Shown here: positions 55,001-64,000 of the stretch, one piece after another
How the letters are laid out: each line of letters begins with the position of its first letter
Numbering within the stretch: position 1 is the first letter of the stretch
Source of the DNA: Corynespora cassiicola
Taxonomy: Eukaryota > Ascomycota > Dothideomycetes > Pleosporales > Corynesporascaceae
Assembly (NCBI GenBank): GCA_022059125.1
Contig: JAEUWY010000012.1
Location: forward strand, 1,550,001 to 1,614,000
DNA length: 64,000 bases
Direction of reading: 5' to 3'
Program-made: the position numbers and the translations under genes
Notes under the pieces: generated by a model
What the model saw: only the letters and a program-made list of their open reading frames with translations
What the model was told of the DNA's origin: nothing
Databases searched by the model: none

Positions 55001-57463
55001 AGTTCAAGATGAACGATATCCTCCAGGTCAAGGTTCTGGGCATGCACGACGCACGCAATCATCGTTTCCTTCCAATTACCCATCGTCAAGGACGCGTCCC
55101 CATGTTCGAGCTCACAGCCAAGAAAGACAAGCTCACGAGCGAGACCGATGTATTGACTTTGGACAAGATCACACCCGGTTCTTCATTCACGGCTTTTGTG
55201 AACAACATTGCAGACCGTTATGTCTGGGTGAACTTGTCGGCCAACGTTCGTGGCCGCATCGATTACTTCGATCTTACGGACGACTTGTCTCTTCTTGCCG
55301 ATGTCGAAGAGAACTTCCCAATCGGATGTGCCCTCAAAGTACGGGTGAAGGCGGTCGATGCCGCTGCTGGCCGTTTGGACTTGACTGCTGCTTCGACTCC
55401 ATCCGCCAAATCCCTGACCATCCAGGACTTGAAGGAGGGCTTAGTATTGCCTTCTCGCGTCACAAAGGTCAACGACTCGTCCATTGTCGTGCAGATCAAC
55501 GAGAACATCGCTGCACCCATCTATCTCGAACATCTTGCCGATGACTACGACAAGGTCAAGCCTTCGGACTACAAGTCTGGCGAGATTGTGCGCGTTTGCA
55601 TCATCGAAATCGACACCCCTAACAAGCGACTTAGCTTGTCAGCCAGACCATCACGGGTGCTCAGCTCCTCTCTGCCCGTCAAGGACGTCGAAATCAAAAA
55701 CAGATCTCAGTTGCAGGTTGGCCAAGTCGTACGCGGTTTCATCAAGAAGGTCGCCGATAACGGCCTTTTCGTGCGCCTTGGTCCACATGTAGACGCATTT
55801 GTTCGCGTTTCTAATTTGTTCGATGCTTACGTCAAAGAGTGGAAGTCCGAGTTCCAGGTCGATCAGCTTGTCACTGGAAAGATCATCTCGACAAATAAAG
55901 ATGCGAAGAACATTCAAATGAGCTTGAAGAAATCTGTCGTTGAAGGCGATTTCGTCAAACCCATTGAGTTCAGCGACATGGAAGTGGGACAGCTTGTTAC
56001 CGCCAAAGTCCGACACGTTGAAGATTATGGTGTCTTCCTGGTTGTGGACAAATCCAACAATGTTAGTGGTCTGTGCCATGTGTCAGAGTTGGCAGACAAG
56101 AGGGTTGAGAACGTAAAAGATTTGTACAAGAAGGGCGATGTGGTCAAGGCCAAGGTGCTGAGCGTTGACGCCGAGAAGAGGAAGATCAGCTTTGGTTTGA
56201 AATACTCTTACGTCAAGGGCGACGAGGACGAAGAAATGGAAGATGCCTCGGATGTGTCCGACGCGGAGTCTGATGACGAAGAATCCGACGATGAGGATGT
56301 CGAGATGAGGAGCGTCCAGAGCGCGGACAGTGACGAGGAGCTCGAGGACGAAGACGACGAGTCTGAAGAAGAGTCTGACGATGATAGCTCGATAAAGCCT
56401 ACAACGGGCGGACTCAGTACATCCGGATTCGATTGGACAGGCGCCACCCTAAACTTCGATGAAGGACATGCTGCTGCAGATGCATCGTCAGACGACGAGG
56501 GGTCCAAAAAAAAGAAAAAGCACAAGAAGGCCACGATCAAGGAAGACCGCACGGGTGATCTAGACGCATATGGTCCTCAGTCTGTGGCAGACTTCGAGCG
56601 GCTGTTGCTTGGTCAGCCGAACAACGCTGAGCTCTGGGTCCGTTACATGATCTTCCAGCGGGAATTGAATGAAATTGAGAAAGCCCGACAAGTGGCGCGT
56701 CGTGCTCTGGCGACCATCAACCCACGCGAGGAGAAGGAAAGACTTGATGTATGGACCGCGCTGCTGCATCTTGAGAACGATTTTGGCAGTGATGATGTTC
56801 TCGAGGAGACCTTCAAGGAGGCCTGCCAAGCCAATGATTCGCGTGAGATTCACGAACGCATGATCAAAATTTACATCTCTTCCGGCAAACTTGACGTAAG
56901 TTGATCCATGCCTGTGCTCGACTTTCGATCGTAAATTAATCGTCAAACAGAAAACCGACAATCTCTATCAAGCTATGATGAAGAACAAGTCTTTCACGCC
57001 TTCGCCTTCTCTTTGGCTTTCATATGCAAGCTTCCTAATGTCCACTCTCCAGCCTCCTTCACCAGCTCGTGCTCGAAACCTCCTTCAGCGTGCCATGCAA
57101 TCTGTACCCGAAGGAGAGCACCGCTACCTTACGCAGAAGTTCGCTGCTCTTGAATTCAAGTCTCCCAACGGCGATCCTGAGCGCGGCAGGACAATCTTTG
57201 AGGGTCTTGTCAGCACGTGGCCCAAGAAGGGTGACATCTGGGATGTCTATCTTAGCTTGGAGATTGCCCATGGCAGCCAGGACAATATCAGGGACCTGTT
57301 CGAGCGCATGAGCAAGCAGAAGATGCGGCCAAAAAGGGCTAAGACAATCTTCGGCAAGTGGAAGGAATGGGAAGAGAGCGTGAACAACAAAAAGGGCGTT
57401 GAGAAAGTGAAGAAGCTGGAGCAGGTGTGGTTCGAAACGAAGGAAGGCAAGGATGACGAGTAA
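52010..57463 (+). CDS. RRP5: Rrp5 ribosome biogenesis factor (S1 + HAT repeats)
   Basis: Exons 52010-52450, 52498-56895 and 56951-57463 give 1783 residues; introns are 47 and 55 nt. The first 145 residues are basic, with a KKKKSKKSKKS nuclear/nucleolar stretch. A long array of S1 RNA-binding folds runs from about 150 to 1385; the repeat marks include LVLALPNTMVGYVPL, GFAHVSRLADERV, VRGFIKKVADNGLFVRLGPH and VRHVEDYGVFLVVDKSNNVS. An acidic linker (about 1388-1448) precedes HAT/TPR-like repeats (DFERLLLGQPNNAELWVRYM, then RARNLLQRAMQSVP) to the end. Rrp5 binds pre-rRNA in the nucleolus and is needed for both early 18S and 5.8S processing, in 90S and pre-60S particles. Both halves are in one polypeptide, as in yeast. 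Length is typical; no lesion is visible. Divergent from CDT2. Confidence 0.96.
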
Positions 57464-57855
57464 TGGCTCCTGTTGAGATGCATAGTGTGGCGTTCAGGGC
57501 CTTTTGATATCAAAAAAATACATTTCCTTTCCGTGTCATCTGTGATCTTCACGTCAGCAGGGGCATCGTCCGTCTCGGTTTGTTCGCATAGTATTAGCTT
57601 GCCTCGTATACCCTCACCGCCACTGTATCGAGGCGTTCATACAGGGAATCGAAAGCTCATGGCTCATTTTAACCGACCCATGATTGCTGATAGTGAAAAC
57701 AGGCGGGTTATTGGTCTACGATCATTGCGCTAGGTTAGTGCTTAGTCACACACTCACAGGACCAGCTTTGTATATCTTCTCGTGAAGGACCAGCCTTGGT
57801 GAGCCATGTACTGCTCTACATTACAGTCTCCGGTCCCCGAGTATCTACTACCACA
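57464..57855. other. Intergenic
   Basis: 3' flank of RRP5 and promoter of the hydrolase gene. Nothing else is seen. Confidence 0.45.
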
Positions 57856-58681
57856 ATGACCATGGCTAAACCAATATTTGTCCTCCTTCACGGCGCCTGG
57901 CACACCCCTCAGTGCTGGGCTACATTAACAAAGGCCCTAGATAGAGCAGGCTATGATGCAGTCGCCCCGCAAATGCCATCCTCGGGATCTAACCCACCAA
58001 CGCCAGACTGGGTTCAGGATATCCAAGTCATTAGACATACCGTGACGAAGTTGGCAGATGACAATAAGGAAATCGTACTTGTCGTACATTCTTTCAGTGG
58101 GATGACTGGAGGAACAGCTCTGGAAGGGCTAGGGAAACAAGAGCGCCAGAAGCATGATCTACCTGGTGGTGTAATTCGACTAGTGTACATCAATGCATTC
58201 CTGGTAGGAGAAAGTTTCCAGCACAGCAAAGAAGGAACGCGAGACAACATGTTGGAAGAAATGAAGGTCGATTTTGAAGTCAGATTCCCTTGAATCCAAA
58301 AGATTGATACGAACTAACAGCCCATTTCATGGACAGAAAGGAATCGTCACTGTAAACCAAGAGGACACAAAAGGCCTGCTCTACCAAGACCTGTCAGACT
58401 CGGTGGTAGCGGAGCTCGCCAACGACCTGCGACCGCAAAGTCTGGCATCGTTTTGGAGTACTACGACGTATGCTTCTTGGCGTTACATTCCCACAACATA
58501 CATCCTTTGTACCAAAGACAAGCCAAGTACTGTCGTTGCAGCAAGGTACCTTGTCGAGAATGCGAAAGCGAGTGGGGAGCATAGGATTGAGAAGTTAATT
58601 GAGATTGAAGCAGGTCACTCACCATTCTTGAGTAAAACTAATGAGATTGCTGAGTTGCTTATTGGGGAGGCTGAAGGGTAG
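57856..58681 (+). CDS. Alpha/beta hydrolase, small esterase type
   Basis: Exons 57856-58278 and 58337-58681 give 255 residues. The intron (58 nt) has an unusual GTCAGA donor but a good CTAAC branch and GGACAG acceptor, and joins VDFE to KGIVTVNQEDT in frame. The start is MTMAKPIFVLLHGAWHTPQC, carrying the HGAW oxyanion-loop motif. The nucleophile is Ser79 in VVHSFSGMTG (the family usually has HSYGG), a likely Asp is about 202 (CTKDKPS), and His is about 235 (EAGHSPFLS). This is the compact fold of plant/fungal methylesterase-like and salicylate-binding-protein-like hydrolases; many fungal paralogues are of unknown substrate. It sits between RRP5 and glyoxalase II with no obvious pathway partner. 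No damage. Confidence 0.85.
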
Positions 58682-59206
58682 ATGTTGGAATCGATGAAAG
58701 TCAGATGCTTTCATTCAGAAAGACTGGGTGCTGAGTAGTCTGGATGACCATTCTGAGTTCCGCATGTTTTGTGTAGCCCCCATTACACAAAGTCTAGAGT
58801 CTGTATCTCAAAGTAATGATATCCTCATGCCTCTGCCGTATAGCTCGTCTCAACAATTTGATATGTTACAGAATACATATCAATGCATTCTAGGATGCTG
58901 GACGTGCAATAGCCATGATGAAAATGGACATTTATTTCACTTACTGAAAATAACACTCGTGTACAATTTCAATGGTCAATATTTACCACGTACCATAGTT
59001 TAATTAAAGCAAATGTTTCCCCTAGTACGTATTTGAAAAGCATAAATGCTGCAGCGGATGTATGGGATGAGATCGCCGAAACCCGTCATAACTCCGCACA
59101 CGTGATCTTATCGATAAGCTTCCCCTACAAAACGTCATCCTCGGTTCATCCATCAAGCTTCGTGCTCTTGACAACACGCTTGCGACTTCTGCTCGACATT
59201 TCCCTT
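58682..59206. other. Intergenic
   Basis: AT-rich interval with the 3' flank of the hydrolase and the promoter of GLO2. No gene is seen. Confidence 0.45.
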
Positions 59207-60357
59207 ATGAGCTTTCTCGCAGCTACTATCACTCGCAATTCGTTGAGACACTTTGCGCGACCAATTGCTACGGTAGTGGGTGCTCCACGGTAACAGGGGC
59301 ATGCATGGAAACTAACACCAAACAGCCAGTAACCTCACGCGCCATGCATATCCAGTCGATTCCGATGTGTAGGAGTACCCTGATGTCTTCGTTAAATCAT
59401 GTCTAATTATGTTTCAATAGGGGAGGGGACGGGGAACAACTACGCATATCTTGTTACAGATGACAAATCAAAGGAAGCCGTCATCATTGACCCCGCCAAC
59501 CCTCCAGAGTGCGTTGACTATCAAAAACCTGGAGCGCTTGGCTGACCAAACTTATCAGAGTACTTCCAGTACTCAAGGAAAAGACCGATAGCGGCGCTAT
59601 CAAGCTATCGAAGATCATCAACACGCACCAGTAAGCTGATAGGTGTCTCAGGCTTAGCATATATTAACATGCAACGTTAGCCATCATGATCATGCCGGAG
59701 GCAATGGCGAGATTGTAGGGAAAATTATACCGATTGAAAGAGGCTTACCGCTGACCATCATAGCTCAAACATTTCAAGCTCCCCATTGTTGGCGGTAAGG
59801 ACTGCGCCCAGGTCACTACGACCCCTGAGCACAAATCAACCTTCACGATCGGCGATGGCATCAAAGTGACAGCTCTCCATACGCCATGCCATACCCAGGA
59901 TAGTATCTGCTATTACTTTGAAGACGGTTCTGACCGAGCTGTTTTCACCGGCGACACCCTCTTCATTGGAGGGTGCGGCCGTTTCTTCGAGGGTAACGCA
60001 ACTGAGATGCACAAGGCTCTGAACGAGACGCTTGCTGCGCTGCCCGACGAAACCAGAGTATACCCTGGCCACGAGTACACGAAAGGTAATGTGCGCTTCG
60101 CCAAGAAGGTCTTGGACAACGACGCGATTAGGAAGCTGGATGAGTTTTCGCAGGCGAACAAGGAGACTCAGGGCAAGTTCACTATCGGAGACGAAAAGGT
60201 GAGTTGGCTGACAAGGATACAATTGCTAAATGCTAACGTGATCTAGCAACACAATGTGTTCATGCGTGTCACTGATCCCAACATCCAATCGTTGGTTGGC
60301 CACACAGAGCCTGTGAATGTCATGAAGACGTTGCGCGAGATGAAGGATCGCTCTTGA
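59207..60357 (+). CDS. GLO2: Glyoxalase II (hydroxyacylglutathione hydrolase)
   Basis: Seven exons: 59207-59275, 59326-59368, 59421-59508, 59559-59630, 59681-59714, 59764-60198 and 60247-60357, giving 283 residues. All introns are 48-52 nt. Zinc motif NTHHHHDHAGGN at about residues 88-99 fits THxHxDH of the metallo-beta-lactamase fold, with the later LHTPCHTQDS, FTGDTLFIGGCGRFFEG and VYPGHEYTKGN ligand segments. It hydrolyses S-D-lactoylglutathione to D-lactate and glutathione in methylglyoxal detoxification. Exon 1 encodes an Arg-containing leader without acidic residues (MSFLAATITRNSLRHFARPI) that looks mitochondrial. Exon 2 then holds the conserved cytosolic start MHIQSIPMWEGTGNNY, so two start sites could give two locations (inference). 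The exon 1 splice (GTGGGT...CTAAC...CAG) is the least certain junction. Confidence 0.92.
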
Positions 60358-60578
60358 GAAGCTGGTATGCTTGAGGTCATGTATGTATCATTATGTCGAG
60401 CTTGTCATGTTAGGAAACGAGCTATGCCCAACTGCTTTGCCACCGTGAATTCCTCGCCCTTCTTCGTCTTGAGGCATCGTTCCCTAAAAATCCTTGAGGT
60501 GAAAGAAACTATTTCGACAAACCAAAACCCCCCAGTGTTACAATCCTCATACAAATACTGAAAACTAGAATCAAAATC

Positions 60579-63500
60579 TTACATGCGTATCCTAACATTT
60601 TTGCTGCATGGAAGGCATCCATCGTTATCACCATGCTTTCCCAAAACCATGCCATCGTAGCCTTCCCTCCGAGCTCTTTCCCATGCCAACTCAGACCTCA
60701 AACAGCTTTCCCACCCGGGCCTCGAAGAACTCGGATATGTCGGCGGATGCCAATAGAGTCTGCATCTCCGGTCAATTTCCTCGTCCCTTTTATGCCATGC
60801 GCGAATCAGTTCAGAGACCCTACTAAGCGGCTTCTTATCTTTGGGCTCAAGGAAACGGTAGCCCCCCGACTGCTCGGTCTGCCATTGACATGGGGTCTTT
60901 GAAAACGCCGTGGGAAGCTGACGTTCTATCGGCGGGAATGCACATGATGTCGCACTTTGTCCCATAGAGAGCGGCGGCGTTGGGGGAAAGGATTTGGCGC
61001 TATGAACACGTGAGGGTGGTTCGGGAGCTACGTTGCAAGTCGATGCCTTACCGTGATCTGATTCCGGGGCCTCTGCACGCGTATATTGATCGATGAGTGT
61101 TGGAGCGGGATTGTGAGGAAGGGGAGGAGATGCATGGCTGTGGGATATTCTTCGTGGGGTCCTGTATGATGGTAGGCGGGAGATCTCTGCAGAAGCAGCA
61201 CGTTGTCGCGGCTCAGGCTGTCTAGTGCCAAGGTCTAGCAAAGGTCGTTTTGATAAAGGCAGAGGGGGTTTTAGGTTATGTCTGTGGCTGCGATTCCTAT
61301 CGGTGCCTGGAAGTTGTGGGATTGGTGAGATGGGGGTGGGTTCTTCAGTCAGTCTACCTTCATAAACGTCATCAGTACCCACTCCACGAGATGTGTATCC
61401 TGTCTCAGGGCTATCAACTCCCTGGTTGTTGAACTGGCTGCTAATTTCAGGGCTTCTGACTGTATTTGGTCGTTCGGAGTGGGAAGAAACCTGGCTTCTG
61501 TAAAACATGATCGAATGAGGACTCATCATCCCAGGGGTGACCATGAATGAAGTGAAGTTAACAACTTCGCTTTCTCGTCTGGCTGGGTTTTCCCGAGATT
61601 CGTTCCGGGAATGTTTAATATCGAACACTTCATGATCTCTTGCCACGTCTTCCCACCCGCTTTCTGCCTGGTGGGCGTCGTATTCGGCGAGTGTGCTCCT
61701 GACATTTTCTTGGGCTTCCTGTATCCGGCTCATCATATGCTCATACTCGGGATCAGGGTCTTCAGGTGTACCCTCATGGTATTGCAGGATCCCAGGGCGC
61801 GTTTGTTGCATACTCTTGGGTGCTTGATGAACAATATTCTCGATGGAGCCCACACTATTCCGTATGCCTGGGCTTTCATGTCTTCTGGGTGATTTTATTA
61901 GCCTTTTCAGAGCACCGAAAGAGGTGCTCAGTCGATGGTTCGCTGTCCAATTGATTTGGGGAAGCATTTCTGGTCCCTGCTCAACCCGGACGCGCCTGTC
62001 CTTCCACTTTCGATACATCGAGTGGAGATGCTGCTTGGGTCTTCCTTTTTCGTCCGTAAAATCAGGTGTATGCAAACCTGAGAAAAATTCGTCGAGATAT
62101 TCCTCGTGGCGGTGCTTTATCCTTTCTTTACGCTCTACGGTCGATGGCGATAGCATGGGTTTGCGTGATGATGATGGTAAATCTGAATATTGAATGCTCA
62201 TCGCAAGATTGGACCACCCAACATGCCAATTTGAATCACTCTCAGAGTATTCTGAGTCTGCGTCGGAGCCAGAGAAACCTACTCTAACATCGTACATATC
62301 TGCTTGATCCTCACGCTGGCGCAAATTCGTTTGCTCTGACCAGTCAGACAGCGCATCTGGCCTAGCTTGATAGTCATCGCTTCGTTTTTCGTAGCGTTGT
62401 CTTTCCATGGAAGACTCAGATCTGAAATATGTTTCAGGGGGCGCAGGAGGGCCCAAATAGAGGTTCGAGATGCTGGAACCTTCGCCTGAGTCCAGATTGT
62501 CCGTTTGCTCAAACTCTCGAAATTCCAGGTGACAGAACGTACAACTCCGCCTTGTCGGTTCCAGATTCGTACTCCAAGTCTCGCAGCCTTTTCCCTTTGG
62601 ATGCCTCCATCTCTCTTCATCCTCGGAATTTGGCCATTGCGTCCATCTTGAAGTGTCACTCGGTGTTGTCATCTCGCTCCAACTGTACAACCCAGCCGAG
62701 TGGGGAGTTTGGGAAATGGGAGAATTCGGCACCGCACGATGACCACCTGGAGGGCATTCATAGTTGTAGTTGGCAGATCTGTCCAGCTCTTGACCACAAG
62801 CGGTTGGAATACTCCTGACATACCACGGATTATAAATTGGTGCATCCGGGCTCATAAAGTAGGGTTCGGGGCGTTGGTAGTACGAATGGCCTCTTTGAGG
62901 GGATAGGTGAGGTGGGTCGGGCATTGGCGTTGGGCTTTCCGACGGAGTTGGCGGATGAGGTGACGGTGGTGATGGGGGAATGCTGGACCACCCACCTCTT
63001 CCAGCAGCCGAATCATGGCTTAGAAAATAGGACTCTGGATTATAGTCAGAGGCGATATCAGAGTCATCAGGATCAACCGCTAGCTGGTTTTCCAGACTGT
63101 TTATCAAGTCGGATATATCGCCATGATCGTCTGATGCATCAGGGCTCTTGAGCGAAGAATGGCTCCTTTCCTGACACTTTTCGACCCAGGGTTCCCAAGT
63201 CTGGACTCGTTGCCATAAGCCTGGATGCTCTCTTTCAAATTCAGTGGCAGTGAATCCTTTGCGCTCCCATGGCCTTTCGCCAGGGAAGCCCTTATTATTG
63301 ACACCGGGCATACCAATAAGGACCATGCCACCAGATGAGCAATCAGGATCCGGCACGCCACTCTTGTCTCTGGCCTCTAGAATCTCTCGTGCGCATATGA
63401 TAGCAGGATCATCCTCCATACTGTTGGCTCTTCGCATGTCCATGATGCTGCGTATATCGTCGAGATCGGAGCCATGTGGCCACTGGATGTAGTGCATGGG

Positions 63501-64000
63501 CTCAGTGAGGAGCACAGTCGTGGATGCAGTAGGGAAGAAATAAAAGGCTGTCGTCGAGATGTGGCCTCCAGAATTCCCCACCTTTTCCGTGGGCTGTGGA
63601 ACATAATGATTGCCAAAGTCGCCAATGGTGGGCCCAATCCATGTGCCCACATCATCTACCGCTTTTGTTAGGGGTGACGTATCCGGAGTAGACATCTCTC
63701 GGTCGCGACTTCTCGATCCAGCGCCGCCTCGAAGACTTGGCCCACCATATTTGTGCCCCGTCTTCTTGTACAAGAGCCTCCCCTTCGACTCTCTGTCGCC
63801 TTTCAAATCAATTTCCACTTGTCCTATCAAATCTTTCATCTGCCGGACCATGCTTTCAATCCGGTTCAACTCCAGCTTCCGTGTCTCAGCGGCAAAGCTT
63901 GCCCTCTGTGATATTCCCCGGAAATAGTCTGCTTCTTTTTGTCTCTCTTCCAGTCCGTGATACAATGTGCTGAGGATCTCTCTATCCCTGAAAAGATTTT
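60579..64000 (-). CDS. Large disordered hypothetical protein (N-terminus off window)
   Basis: One open frame runs from beyond base 64000 to the stop at 60579, over 1130 residues. The frame is open to the window edge, but an acceptor-like TTTTCAG at the extreme edge suggests an exon boundary there; the ATG is not in the window. The first residues visible form an amphipathic, coiled-coil-like helix (LEERQKEADYFRG, then LELNRIESMVRQMKDLIGQV). A possibly folded block includes TTAFYFFPTASTTVLLTEPM and WPHGSDLDDIRSIMD. The remainder is Ser/Pro/Arg/Glu-rich and disordered, with many Trp- and Tyr-containing short motifs, and ends in basic GYDGMVLGKHGD...KNVRIRM. No known domain was recognised. Coding is supported by the long frame. 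Confidence 0.75.
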   Translation of the reverse strand, partial: NLFRDREILSTLYHGLEERQKEADYFRGISQRASFAAETRKLELNRIESMVRQMKDLIGQVEIDLKGDRESKGRLLYKKTGHKYGGPSLRGGAGSRSRDREMSTPDTSPLTKAVDDVGTWIGPTIGDFGNHYVPQPTEKVGNSGGHISTTAFYFFPTASTTVLLTEPMHYIQWPHGSDLDDIRSIMDMRRANSMEDDPAIICAREILEARDKSGVPDPDCSSGGMVLIGMPGVNNKGFPGERPWERKGFTATEFEREHPGLWQRVQTWEPWVEKCQERSHSSLKSPDASDDHGDISDLINSLENQLAVDPDDSDIASDYNPESYFLSHDSAAGRGGWSSIPPSPPSPHPPTPSESPTPMPDPPHLSPQRGHSYYQRPEPYFMSPDAPIYNPWYVRSIPTACGQELDRSANYNYECPPGGHRAVPNSPISQTPHSAGLYSWSEMTTPSDTSRWTQWPNSEDEERWRHPKGKGCETWSTNLEPTRRSCTFCHLEFREFEQTDNLDSGEGSSISNLYLGPPAPPETYFRSESSMERQRYEKRSDDYQARPDALSDWSEQTNLRQREDQADMYDVRVGFSGSDADSEYSESDSNWHVGWSNLAMSIQYSDLPSSSRKPMLSPSTVERKERIKHRHEEYLDEFFSGLHTPDFTDEKGRPKQHLHSMYRKWKDRRVRVEQGPEMLPQINWTANHRLSTSFGALKRLIKSPRRHESPGIRNSVGSIENIVHQAPKSMQQTRPGILQYHEGTPEDPDPEYEHMMSRIQEAQENVRSTLAEYDAHQAESGWEDVARDHEVFDIKHSRNESRENPARRESEVVNFTSFMVTPGMMSPHSIMFYRSQVSSHSERPNTVRSPEISSQFNNQGVDSPETGYTSRGVGTDDVYEGRLTEEPTPISPIPQLPGTDRNRSHRHNLKPPLPLSKRPLLDLGTRQPEPRQRAASAEISRLPSYRTPRRISHSHASPPLPHNPAPTLIDQYTRAEAPESDHGKASTCNVAPEPPSRVHSAKSFPPTPPLSMGQSATSCAFPPIERQLPTAFSKTPCQWQTEQSGGYRFLEPKDKKPLSRVSELIRAWHKRDEEIDRRCRLYWHPPTYPSSSRPGWESCLRSELAWERARREGYDGMVLGKHGDNDGCLPCSKNVRIRM

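Overview
The window reads as nuclear DNA of a filamentous ascomycete (Pezizomycotina). A Dothideomycete is my best guess, inferred from protein flavour rather than from any marker. Introns are short (mostly 48-80 nt) with GTNNGT donors, CTAAC/CTGAC branch sites and pyrimidine-AG acceptors. Genes lie on both strands with no operons, and the protein set (Ste50, Tea4, Cdt2, Rrp5, Cdc48, PL3 pectate lyase, Bys1-type secreted protein, DUF3669, DUF7719) is fungal. I place 25 protein-coding loci, two of them cut by the window edges and one clearly a pseudogene. I see no rRNA, tRNA, CRISPR array or intact transposon.

Layout. Bases 1-5.6 kb hold a divergent pair: a Glu/Lys-rich mitochondrial protein (minus) and CAND1 (plus). 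Bases 5.6-12 kb form a sparser accessory stretch with a family 3 pectate lyase, a DUF3669 protein and a small Cys-rich protein. About 4 kb without a recognisable gene follows, then STE50 (minus, 15.3-17.0 kb), a conserved fungal protein whose 3' frame looks broken (18.5-19.5 kb), CDC48 (minus, six exons, 20.5-23.2 kb), a gamma-glutamylcyclotransferase-fold protein lacking two signature residues, and an SSU1/TDT-type transporter (minus). Bases 26.4-34 kb are again accessory: a decayed C2H2 zinc-finger gene with RIP-like lesions, a secreted Bys1/thaumatin-like protein, a membrane-anchored FAD oxidase and a RING remnant. Bases 34.4-64 kb are gene-dense: two F-box proteins, DUF7719, GPI12, a 953-residue disordered protein, TEA4, CDT2, RRP5, an alpha/beta hydrolase, glyoxalase II and a large disordered protein running off the right edge.

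How genes relate. Several act in ubiquitin/cullin biology: CAND1 (SCF exchange factor), CDT2 (CRL4 receptor), two F-box proteins and CDC48 (segregase). STE50 and TEA4 belong to MAPK signalling and polarity. RRP5 and CDT2 share a 380-bp divergent promoter with two perfect MluI cell-cycle boxes. Pectate lyase, Bys1 protein, sulfite/dicarboxylate exporter and FAD oxidase would suit a plant-associated or saprotrophic lifestyle (inference). All functional calls rest on reading motifs by eye; no database search was possible.
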